The notes under the pieces: model-generated
What the model was told of the DNA's origin: nothing
The model's database searches: none
The model's input: the letters and a program-made list of their open reading frames with translations, nothing else
NCBI GenBank assembly: GCA_963796195.1
Contig: CAWCKS010000006.1
Location: 1-64,000 of the forward strand
From: CAWCKS01 sp963796195
GTDB lineage: Bacteria > Pseudomonadota > Alphaproteobacteria > Rhizobiales > Xanthobacteraceae
DNA: 64,000 nt
Reading direction: 5' to 3'
In this document: piece by piece, positions 7,730-15,241 of the stretch
Layout: each line of letters starts with the position of its first letter
Numbering within the stretch: the first letter of the stretch is position 1
Position numbers and translations under genes: made by a program

Positions 7730-8956
7730 TCACTCCTGATGGCTGTCGATCAGCGGGCCGAACACTTCCCACTTGTCACCCTTGAACTGAATCATCTGCA
7801 GCTGCTCGATCGGAGCAAAATCTGTCGGTGACGTCTTGACGCGGACGCCAGGCAAATAGGTATCGACCGTCATGTCGAGGTTGGCGACCTGCTTCATCAC
7901 GTTCTCGCGGGTCAGATTGTCGCCACACTTTTTCAACACTTCGACCAGCACGTTCGACGCGTTCCACGCTGTCAGCGCGCCGCTCTCGGTCTTGTCAGCC
8001 TCGGGGTAATACTTCTCCATGAACGCCCGAAACCGCTTCATGCCCGGCGTCGCTTCAAAGCCGGGATCGGTGACTATCATCTGATAGAACGAGCTGAGAA
8101 TGCCCTGCGAGTTCTCGTAGCCCGCCGGCTTCATCACCTGGCCCGGCGAAATCGATACGCTGGTCATGATGTGGATCGGATGCCAGTTCATCTCGGCGAG
8201 CTTCTTGATCGCCTGCGCCGCGAATTTCGGCGTGCCGATGTTGATGAAGATATCGGGGTTCGCGGTCTTGATCGCGACGACCTGGGAATCCACGGTCGGC
8301 ACGCTGACCTCGAACGACACTTCGCTGATCACCAGCTTTTCGTACTGGTCCTTCAGGATGTCCTTGAGCCCGAGGATATAGTCCTTGCCGAAGTCGTCGT
8401 TCTGGTAGAGCACGCCGATCGTCTTGCCAGGAAAATTCTTCAGGATGTAGGTCGCATAGATGCGGGCCTCCGAGCGGTAGCTCGGCTGCAGGCCGATGGT
8501 CCACGGGAAGTGTTCCGGATCAGCCCAGCGCGATGCGCCGGAGCCGACGAACAGCTGCGGCACCTGTTTCTGGTTCATGTATTTCTGGATCGCCGCATTG
8601 CTTGCGGTACCAAGCGGCGCGAAGTCGATGAACACCTCGTCGCTTTCGACCAGCTTGCGCGTTTGTTCCACCGTCTTCGGCGGCGAGTACGCGTCGTCGT
8701 AGGAAATGAAATTGATCTTGCGACCGTTGATGCCACCCTGGTCGTTGATCATCTTGAAGAACGCGGTGTAGGTCTTGCCGATGATTCCGTAGGCGGAGGC
8801 AGGGCCGCTGTAGGGAATGGTATTGCCGATCTTGATTTCGGTATCGGTGACGCCGGTATCGTACTTCTTCTGGGCCAGCGCCGGGGCGGACGCTAAGGCG
8901 AGGATTGATCCAGCGAGTGCGATTGTCCCGAGTGCACCACTCCTGCGGCGTGGCAT
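7730..8956 (-). CDS. ABC transporter substrate-binding protein, branched-chain amino acid type
   Basis: 408 residues, intact. The start at 8956 is fixed by GGAGG 6-10 bases upstream; the frame is open further upstream but without family similarity. Signal peptide MPRRRSGALGTIALAGSILALASAPALA-QKKYD. The mature protein begins YDTGVTDTEIKIGNTIPYSGPASAYG, the LivK-type periplasmic-binding fold I signature, with NDQGGINGRKINFISYDDAYSPPKTVEQTRKLVE. It should deliver an amino acid or a small carboxylate or aromatic acid to an inner-membrane permease, but no permease or ATPase gene is adjacent, so the ligand cannot be inferred. Confidence 0.9.
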   Translation of the reverse strand: MPRRRSGALGTIALAGSILALASAPALAQKKYDTGVTDTEIKIGNTIPYSGPASAYGIIGKTYTAFFKMINDQGGINGRKINFISYDDAYSPPKTVEQTRKLVESDEVFIDFAPLGTASNAAIQKYMNQKQVPQLFVGSGASRWADPEHFPWTIGLQPSYRSEARIYATYILKNFPGKTIGVLYQNDDFGKDYILGLKDILKDQYEKLVISEVSFEVSVPTVDSQVVAIKTANPDIFINIGTPKFAAQAIKKLAEMNWHPIHIMTSVSISPGQVMKPAGYENSQGILSSFYQMIVTDPGFEATPGMKRFRAFMEKYYPEADKTESGALTAWNASNVLVEVLKKCGDNLTRENVMKQVANLDMTVDTYLPGVRVKTSPTDFAPIEQLQMIQFKGDKWEVFGPLIDSHQE

Positions 8957-9210
8957 GCGAGCCTCCTTGATTGAACGGGTTCTTGTTTCCTTCTCTGTGC
9001 AAAGTTTCTTATTGCCGCTGACGCCGATTGCGGGCGACGCGGAGTTTGGCCGGGGCGTGAAATCGGATTCCCCCAGCAGCACGGCGATATGAGTTTGACG
9101 GTAGCGGTGTAGCGACATCAACGACGATTGCGACAGGCGGTGATATGTCGCGAGGCGCTCGCAATGATGCGTTCCATCTGTTGGACCGGGCCACCGTCCC
9201 CGCCCTGGCC

Positions 9211-9513
9211 CTATTTGCGCTCGCCCGATGCCTTCACAAAGCCCTGAGATTCTTCGGCGGCTTTGCACAGCGCCTGCTTGATCCAGCAATAGTGGACGAC
9301 AATGTCGTGGGTGTCGTCGCAGCGATCGGTGCAGATCGTGTCATAGCGCGTGCACCGCAGGGAACACTGCTGCGCTTCGGCGTCAGCCTGGCTTTCGCAA
9401 TCCTTGGTCGCGGGCGTGCACATTTGTGAGCGCGCCGCAGGCGTTGCCGCCGCGAAGGCACCGGCCAACGCCATCAAACCGAGCACCGCGCGAGACCACA
9501 CTCTGCGTCGCAT
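9211..9513 (-). CDS. cysteine-rich small secreted protein
   Basis: 100 residues with a signal peptide (MRRRVWSRAVLGLMALAGAFAAATPAARS). The mature 70 residues carry eight cysteines (QMCTPATKDCES, QQCSLRCTRYDTICTDRCDDTHD, HYCWIKQALCKAAEE), enough for four disulfides. No family recognised. Probably periplasmic. It is followed on the same strand (downstream) by the binding-protein gene starting at 8956 but 254 bases away, so co-transcription is doubtful. Confidence 0.65.
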   Translation of the reverse strand: MRRRVWSRAVLGLMALAGAFAAATPAARSQMCTPATKDCESQADAEAQQCSLRCTRYDTICTDRCDDTHDIVVHYCWIKQALCKAAEESQGFVKASGERK

Positions 9514-9627
9514 GCCGCTCTCCGAACCAACCTAAGCCGTCCCGGAAGCTCCATTTCGGGCCTGAAACCAGCCAAAACCAAGGCAACAGGTAGTCCGCGG
9601 ACCAGCCAAAAGGTTCGGCCAGACTGC

Positions 9628-11500
9628 TCAATAGGCGCTAAGCAGGTCGACCTTGGCGTTGGCCAGGATCAGCCGCCGCGACAACAGGACCGCAAGATTG
9701 GTCATGACCCGATGTCCGGAATTGGGATGCGCGGCACGAAAGGTCGCGAACGCCGACAGTGGCAATTCGAGGCATCTGACCACCGTATCGGCCCAGACGT
9801 CGGCGCTGCGGGTGGGCTCGATCAGGGCCATCTCGCCGAATTCCATGCCCGGCCCGAGTGAGGCCAGCCGCACGCCGCTCGGCAGCTTCACGCTGACCAT
9901 GCCGCTCTGCAGAAAGAACAGCGAGGTGGCGGCTTCGCCAGCGACAACGATGCGCTCGCCCTTCTTGAAGCTCCGGGAGAGTCGACAGCACCTCGATGGC
10001 CGCCATCGCCGGGACGCTGAGGCCGGTGAGCAAGGTCTGCTCGCCAAGCTCGACGACGTCGTGGATCGTCTCGAACCCACCATAGCGGTAGATCACCTGG
10101 TCCTCGGCCCACTCGATCGCGTCGTCGAGCAGCTCGAACCAGCGCAGCCGCTGCAGGTCGGCGGTCGCAGCAGAGATCGCGCGGCCGAGCGACGACGTTC
10201 GTTCAAACCCGGTCAGGATCGGCGTCACGCCAAGCCCGGTCAGTGTGGCGAGGTTCTCCGCAAGCGAGCGCGCGCCGGCCATGGTGATGTCGGGGACACG
10301 GCGGAAATCGAGAATCAGCAGCGGCGAGTTCGGCCGTTCGCCCGAAAGCTTGCGCGCGACATAGTCCATGGTCGCGAAGTTGAGCGCGCCGATCAATTCG
10401 AGCACGCGTACATCGCCGTGATGTTCCTCGAGCAAATGCTGCTCGTGCGGATGGCGGATACGGCGCGACGAAATGTTCGCGATATCATAGTCCGCCATCA
10501 CGCAGGTCCTGACGTCGGCGCTGCGGTTCAGGATATGGAGGTCGAACCGCTCCGACAGCGCCTCGCAGACCTTCAGGCCGCGGATGCTGTTGCCGTGAAC
10601 GTCGAGGCGCGGCGAGAATGTGCCGAGCCCGACCTGCGAGGGCAGCGCCGCAACGATGCCGCCGCCGACACCGCTCTTGGCCGGGATACCGACACGGTAG
10701 GTCCATTCGCCGGCATAGTCGTACATTCCCGACGAGGTCATCACCGAGAGCGTGCGCGCCACGACGTTCGGCTTCACAACCTGATCGCCGGTCAGCGGGT
10801 TGACGCCACGGTTGGCCAGCGTCGCCGCCATCGTCGCAAGGTCGCGGGCGTTGACGAGAATGGCGCACTGCCGGAAGTAGACGTCGAGCACCTCGTTGAC
10901 GTTGTCCTTGATCACCGAATAGTTGCGCAACAGCCAGCCGATCGCGCGATTGCGATCGCCGGTTTCGCGCTCTGAGGTATAGACCGCTTCGTCGACGCCG
11001 AGTTCGCGGCCGGCAAACCGGCTCAGGGTCTGGCGGATCGCCTCGAACGCGTCCGCCCCCCGCGCCTCACAGATCAGGCCGGAGCAGGCGATCGCGCCAG
11101 CATTCACCATCGGGTTGAACGGCCTGTTGTCCGCGGTCAGGCGGATCGAGTTGAACGCCTCGCCGCTCGGCTCGACCCCGATCCGCGTCTCGACCCGATC
11201 GAGGCCGAGCAGCTCAAGCGCGAAGGCAAACACAAAGGCCTTCGACACCGACTGAATGGTGAATTGAACCCGACTGTCGCCGGCTTCGTAGACATGGCCG
11301 TCGATCGTCACGGCGCTGACACCGAAATTCTCCGGATTGGCGCGCTTCAATTCCGGAATGTAGTCGGCGACGGCGCCGGAATTATCGATCCTGAATTGCT
11401 GGTAGCAGTCTTCGAGAAATTGCTGCAGCGGCGGCGCGTTGGCGTATCCAGTATCCCGTTGCTGGCGCAGGAAATCGGCAAAAGACGTCGGTGCATTCAT
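9628..11500 (-). CDS. glsA: glutaminase fused to STAS and cyclic-nucleotide-binding domains (frameshifted)
   Basis: Glutaminase deamidates L-glutamine to glutamate and ammonia. From ATG 11500: the glutaminase domain fills residues 1 to about 310, with the serine beta-lactamase-like active site SVSK (Ser84, Lys87), NPMVNAGAIA and SGVGGG. A STAS domain follows (EHHGDVRVLELIGALNF...LLILDFRRVPDITMAGARSL), then a cNMP-binding domain (FKKGERIVVAGEAATSLFFLQSGMVSVKL...MEFGEMALIEPTRSADVWADT). The frame breaks at about 9975 where one extra base (CCGGAGC) separates the STAS and cNMP parts; total length is 3n+1. The fusion suggests regulation by a nucleotide or by STAS partners. Whether the break is real is unresolved. 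Confidence 0.88.
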
Positions 11501-11802
11501 GATCAGTCCCCAAGGGGACCATGAAGCAATCGCCGTGCCGACAAAAGCGCGAGAGGCCGATCCGCGGCAAAATGCGCCATGAATCCATGGAATTGCAGCA
11601 ATGCGCTCGCGTTTTTCGGCAACCGTGATGCCATGCCGGGGGCGGCAAGGTTGCGCGACCGGCACAACGGGCAGGGTTAACCCGCCCTCACCCGCATCGT
11701 CGCAATTGCGCCTCGCCTTCAAATCGAATGGCAGCGCCTTGCTGTCACAACAAACCCCAAGGTCCGCTTCCGAATGCGGGCCAAATTTTTAAGGGGGCTA
11801 CC

Positions 11803-11970
11803 ATGTTGCTTTCGATCATCCGGGCGTTTGCCGCCTATCGCAACCATCGCCGCGCTATGCAGGAGATGGCGCTATTGTCCGACCGCGAGCTCGAGGACAT
11901 CGGCATGTCGCGGCCGTATTCACCGCGCAGCCGCACCGAGCGCCTGCGCGACGAACTGCTGATCGCCTGA
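11803..11970 (+). CDS. DUF1127 small protein
   Basis: 55 residues, MLLSIIRAFAAYRNHRRAMQEMALLSDRELEDIGMSR..., the DUF1127 (YjiS-like) signature: an arginine-rich helix followed by L.DREL.DIG..R. These small proteins are abundant in alphaproteobacteria, and some take part in RNA turnover or phosphate/carbon responses. ATG 11803 has AAGGGGG 7 bases upstream. Monocistronic, in a region with a repeat directly downstream. Confidence 0.85.
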   Translation: MLLSIIRAFAAYRNHRRAMQEMALLSDRELEDIGMSRPYSPRSRTERLRDELLIA

Positions 11971-11980
11971 GCGATCGATG

Positions 11981-12067
11981 AGCATGCTCCGCGCAAACGC
12001 TTCGGTTTGCGCGTGGAAAACGTATCCACCCCGATCAAATCGAGGGCATACTTTTCCGGATCATGCT
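11981..12067. repeat. dispersed palindromic repeat (GGAAAA/TTTTCC type), copy 1
   Basis: Outer arms AGCATGCTCC (11981-11990) and GGATCATGCT near 12058-12067 pair with one interruption. GGAAAA and TTTTCC pair inside them. A perfect 9-bp hairpin (CGCGCAAAC at 11990-11998 with GTTTGCGCG at 12005-12013) sits in the left half. Related sequences occur at 17857-17923 and 46808-46884. It lies between convergent genes. Confidence 0.6.
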
Positions 12068-12475
12068 CTACTTCTGCGGCGCGACCTCGTACTGCGCGTC
12101 GGTGACATGCTCCAGCCATGTCGCCGCGCTGCCGTCGACCTGTTCCTGGATCGCGAGATGACACATCATCGTAGTCGGGGCCGCGCCGTGCCAGTGCTTC
12201 TCGCCCGGCGGGATCCAGACCACATCGCCGGCGCAGATTTCGCGCACCGGACCGCCTTCGCTTTGCACCCTGCCGCAGCCGGATAGCACAACGAGCGTCT
12301 GGCCGAGCGGATGGGTGTGCCATGCCGTGCGCGCGCCCGGCGTGAACGTCACGCGCGCCGCCGCGACACGGGCCGGCGCCGGCGCCTGGTTGATCGGATC
12401 CTGAAACACCGTGCCGGTGAAATACTCCGCCGGCCCGCGGCGTGTTGGGACCGTGCCTGCCTTGGTGATGTTCAT
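12068..12475 (-). CDS. cupin-domain protein
   Basis: 135 residues from MNITKAGTVPTRRGPAEYFTG. A single cupin barrel is visible, with motif 1 ARTAWHTHPLGQTLVVLSGCG (two His, one Gln) and motif 2 AGDVVWIPPGEKHWHGA. This is the small quercetinase-like / carboxymuconolactone-decarboxylase-associated cupin type that binds one metal; the substrate is unknown. The start at 12475 has GAGGA 8 bases upstream; an in-frame ATG at 12511 is an alternative. Confidence 0.85.
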   Translation of the reverse strand: MNITKAGTVPTRRGPAEYFTGTVFQDPINQAPAPARVAAARVTFTPGARTAWHTHPLGQTLVVLSGCGRVQSEGGPVREICAGDVVWIPPGEKHWHGAAPTTMMCHLAIQEQVDGSAATWLEHVTDAQYEVAPQK

Positions 12476-12579
12476 GGTGTTGTCCTCAAACGGATTGTTG
12501 ATCGCCCGCATCGCACCAAGTCTAGGCAGAACACGACGGGCCGCAACTGCCGCGGCGCGTCGCCTTCAATAGCTGCGGA

Positions 12580-13236
12580 TCAATTCGCCGCGAAGCAGTA
12601 CAGCAACCCGTCGCCGCCGGTGCTCTTCAAGCCGTCCTGCGAGCAGCCGCGCGAGGGATGCGCATTGTTCCAGGAGCTGATGTTGGTCGGGCTAGCGACG
12701 GGGCCGCTGATGTCGGAATGTCCCAGCATCGCCGAACCGTCGGTGCTGCTCGTCCAGTTCTTGCAGGTGTGATCGGCCGAGTCGGTATAAGCTGTACCGT
12801 CAGGCTGCGAGCCGGTGAGAATGTCGTGGCGGATCGGCTGGTCGCCCCAGCCGTTGATCCTTTCGCCCTTTTCGTTCAGCGCCGACACCTTGTTGATCGC
12901 ATTCAGTGTGTGCAGCTGCTCGACGTCTTTCGCGATCACCACGCCTTTGATGTTCTGCCATGGGCCCTTGCCGATGCGGTCGCGTGCATTGACCGCGGGC
13001 TTGCCGTCGGCAGCCTGGGTCGAGAGATAAGCGCGCCAGGTCTTGCCGGTGGACCCGGCAGCCTGCGCCAGCGTTGTGCAATATTGGTCGGCGCCTGCGA
13101 GACCGCCAAGGTCGGCGCCCTTGCCCGGCCCGACGCTGGTGATGAAGAACGTCATGTTGTTCGGCTGTTGTGCAATCGCCGGCACGGTTACGGCGGCAGT
13201 GAACATACCCAGGGCAAGACCAAAGACGACTCTCAT
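12580..13236 (-). CDS. secreted lectin-like protein
   Basis: 218 residues with a signal peptide (MRVVFGLALGMFTAAVTVPAIA-QQ). The mature part reads FITSVGPGKGADLGGLAGADQYCTTLAQ..GKTWRAYLSTQA..., with later HTCKNWTSS, SWNNAHPSRGCSQDGLKSTGGDGLLYCFA. The pattern 'GGLAGAD..C..LA......W.AYLS' and the C-terminal cysteines resemble DUF1554-like / C-type-lectin-like secreted proteins, which are often annotated as lectins in Bradyrhizobium. Carbohydrate binding is inferred only. It is monocistronic. Confidence 0.65.
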   Translation of the reverse strand: MRVVFGLALGMFTAAVTVPAIAQQPNNMTFFITSVGPGKGADLGGLAGADQYCTTLAQAAGSTGKTWRAYLSTQAADGKPAVNARDRIGKGPWQNIKGVVIAKDVEQLHTLNAINKVSALNEKGERINGWGDQPIRHDILTGSQPDGTAYTDSADHTCKNWTSSTDGSAMLGHSDISGPVASPTNISSWNNAHPSRGCSQDGLKSTGGDGLLYCFAAN

Positions 13237-13323
13237 TCCGCGCTCCTCACAAGATCCGTGGCGTTGACACAGCCCCAGACATAAACAAGGGCGAGCGCGC
13301 CGTATTCCGGAACCGCTGCGAGA

Positions 13324-14031
13324 CTAGCGATCGAGCTCCTTGTAGCGGCGGAAGATGCCGGATTTGTTGAAAGCGATGCGCTGCTCGGAGGCGACATAGG
13401 CCCTGATGCGCGGGCGTTCCGCGATGCGGTCGTGCAAGGCAACAAGTTTCGACAGTTTCTTCTCGAGCTGTACTGCGCCCCTGGGGAACGCATACCGCAT
13501 GCCTTCGACCAGCTGGAACAGCGACAGGTCGACATAGGTCAGCTTGCGGCCCGTGACATACGGGCCGTTCTGTTCGAGCAGACGCTCGAAATAGCCGAGA
13601 TATTTTGGTGCGCGCTGGTCGAGAAACTCGGACGTCCTTCGCTTCGCCGCCGGCTTCTGGTCCTCATAATAAAGTGTCGGCCCAAGCGGGTGATGGGTAT
13701 CGTGCGCCTCCGAGACGAAGTCGGTGATGGTGAGCTGCAATGCATGCAGCCACAGCCGGCCCGCTTCCGTCTTCGGCGCAAGCCCGTGGTGGTCGCCGAG
13801 ATACATCAGGATGTTGGCGACGTGGCTGATGATGAGGTTGCCCTTCTTCAGGAACGGCGGGGCGAAAGGCGGTGTCTTCGTCTCCTTGCCGCCGACGATC
13901 GCCATCATCTTCGATGTGCCGGACGGGCCGCGCGCCACGTCGACATATTTGACGCCCGCCTCGGCTAGCGCGAGGCGGACAAATTCGCCGCGGCCCTGGA
14001 TCGAGGGCCAGTAATAGAGTTCGTAAGCCAT
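13324..14031 (-). CDS. glutathione S-transferase family protein
   Basis: 235 residues, intact. The thioredoxin-like N-terminal domain is MAYELYYWPSIQGRGEFVRLALAEAGVKY (Tyr and Arg typical of the glutathione site), with the ISHVANILMYLGDHHGL segment of the GST fold. A helical C-terminal domain has YVTGRKLTYVDLSLFQLVEGM. Expected to use glutathione to conjugate or reduce electrophiles; the substrate is unknown. GGAGGAGG lies 7-14 bases upstream of ATG 14031. The gene sits between the Tim44-like gene and the lectin-like gene, all on the minus strand. Confidence 0.85.
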   Translation of the reverse strand: MAYELYYWPSIQGRGEFVRLALAEAGVKYVDVARGPSGTSKMMAIVGGKETKTPPFAPPFLKKGNLIISHVANILMYLGDHHGLAPKTEAGRLWLHALQLTITDFVSEAHDTHHPLGPTLYYEDQKPAAKRRTSEFLDQRAPKYLGYFERLLEQNGPYVTGRKLTYVDLSLFQLVEGMRYAFPRGAVQLEKKLSKLVALHDRIAERPRIRAYVASEQRIAFNKSGIFRRYKELDR

Positions 14032-14092
14032 GCGACCTCCTCCCGAAATTCTTTGCGCACATCGCTTAACGTTATCGCTTCAAGCCGAAATG

Positions 14093-14124
14093 AAAAAGCC
14101 CGGCGACCAATTCGGTCGCCGGGC
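14093..14124 (-). terminator. rho-independent terminator of the Tim44-like gene
   Basis: A perfect 11-bp stem (GCCCGGCGACC at 14098-14108 with GGTCGCCGGGC at 14114-14124) and a 5-base loop, followed on the minus strand by TTTTT (14097-14093). It lies just after the stop of the Tim44-like gene. Confidence 0.85.
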
Positions 14125-14148
14125 CTCGCGACTTCGTTGCAGCGGTGG

Positions 14149-15094
14149 CTAGACCTGCTGGATTGCTGACAGCACCCAGCTGCTGCCGGCGGCGCGCATA
14201 AACGTCCACACCTCCGCCACTTCGACGGGCTGGTCGCTGCCCTCGACCATGTGACCGGTTTGCCGGTCAATGGTGCGGTCAACCAGCCGGAAGCGCATCG
14301 CAACCGTGGCGTAGTCGGTCGAGCCCTCGCGCCAGGCTTCCGACAGGTCGCCCTGCAGGAGCTTGACGTTCGAGACCTGATTGACCACGCCCTTCGCCTT
14401 GTTGGCGGCGAGGTCGCGCGCGAAGTAGGAACTCCATCTCCGGCGTCGTCAGACGCGACATGGCCTGTGCATCTTCGCGCGACCAGGCGTTCTGGATGTC
14501 CGCGAGCAGCCGCTCGAACGCATCATAGTCGCGCGGCGTGATCTCGATCGGCGTCGATGCGCGCGTGCCGAGGCCGAAGCCGCCGCCACCGAACATGCCG
14601 CCCGTCGGCGGAGCGCCGCCTGCGTCGAAATTCGACGGGCCGGCAAACGCCAGATTGCGGCGCCGCCACCAGTTCATGGCAAGGCGCGCGACGATCACGA
14701 TCAGCCCGATCTGCAGGATCAGGCCAAGCAGCGACGAGAAGCCGCCGAGGCCGCCGAACAGGCCGCCGCCGAACAACAGGCCGAACAGGCCGGCGCCGAG
14801 GAAGCCCGCGGCGAGGCCACCGAGCAGGCCCGGGCGGCCGAAGAAGCCGCCGGACGGACGCGGCGCGTAGCTCGGCGAATTCGGCGTCATGGTGCGATCG
14901 AACGGACGCGCCACCGACGGCGCGGTGTTGGTGGCCGGCGGCGCCGAGAAAGTGCGCATGCCGCGCGAGCCCGAACTGAAGCCGCCGCCGGCGCGCGCGT
15001 CGGCGTGCGACACGGCAAGCGCGGTCGGCAGTGCAAGCGCCAGCGCCACCGCCGCGATCTTGAAGAGCGCGGTAAATCGGCTGGAAAATCTCAT
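14149..15094 (-). CDS. Tim44-like domain membrane-associated protein (frameshifted)
   Basis: Start MRFSSRFTALFKIAAVALALALPTALAVSHADA, a signal sequence or first TM. Next come a Gly/Ser/Pro-rich region, a long Gly/Leu/Phe hydrophobic segment (GFFGRPGLLGGLAAGFLGAGLF...) and a TM, then a C-terminal Tim44-like fold (DYDAFERLLADIQNAWSREDAQAMSRLTTPEM ... DLAANKAKGVVNQVSNVKLLQGDLSEAW...WTFMRAAGSSWVLSAIQQV). The frame breaks at about 14429 by one extra base; the gene length is 3n+1. Members of this family may assist membrane protein handling, but the bacterial role is unclear. It ends at a strong terminator. Confidence 0.8.
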
Positions 15095-15241
15095 GGTCTC
15101 AACCCTTTCCATCCCAAGCGGGATTTGGCCAGAATCTGGGCATCACGACCTTGAATTGGAAGGGCAATCGGCAGCTATAGCTGCGGCGGTCGGTCGCGGC
15201 GCGACGCTCTTGAACGGCCGCCGGACGACACTCGCGAAAGG

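Noticed and set aside
12580..13236. Reading the lectin-like gene as a collagen or structural protein
   Set aside because: There are no Gly-X-Y repeats; the WxAYLS and C-terminal cysteine pattern fits a lectin-like secreted fold better, though not firmly.
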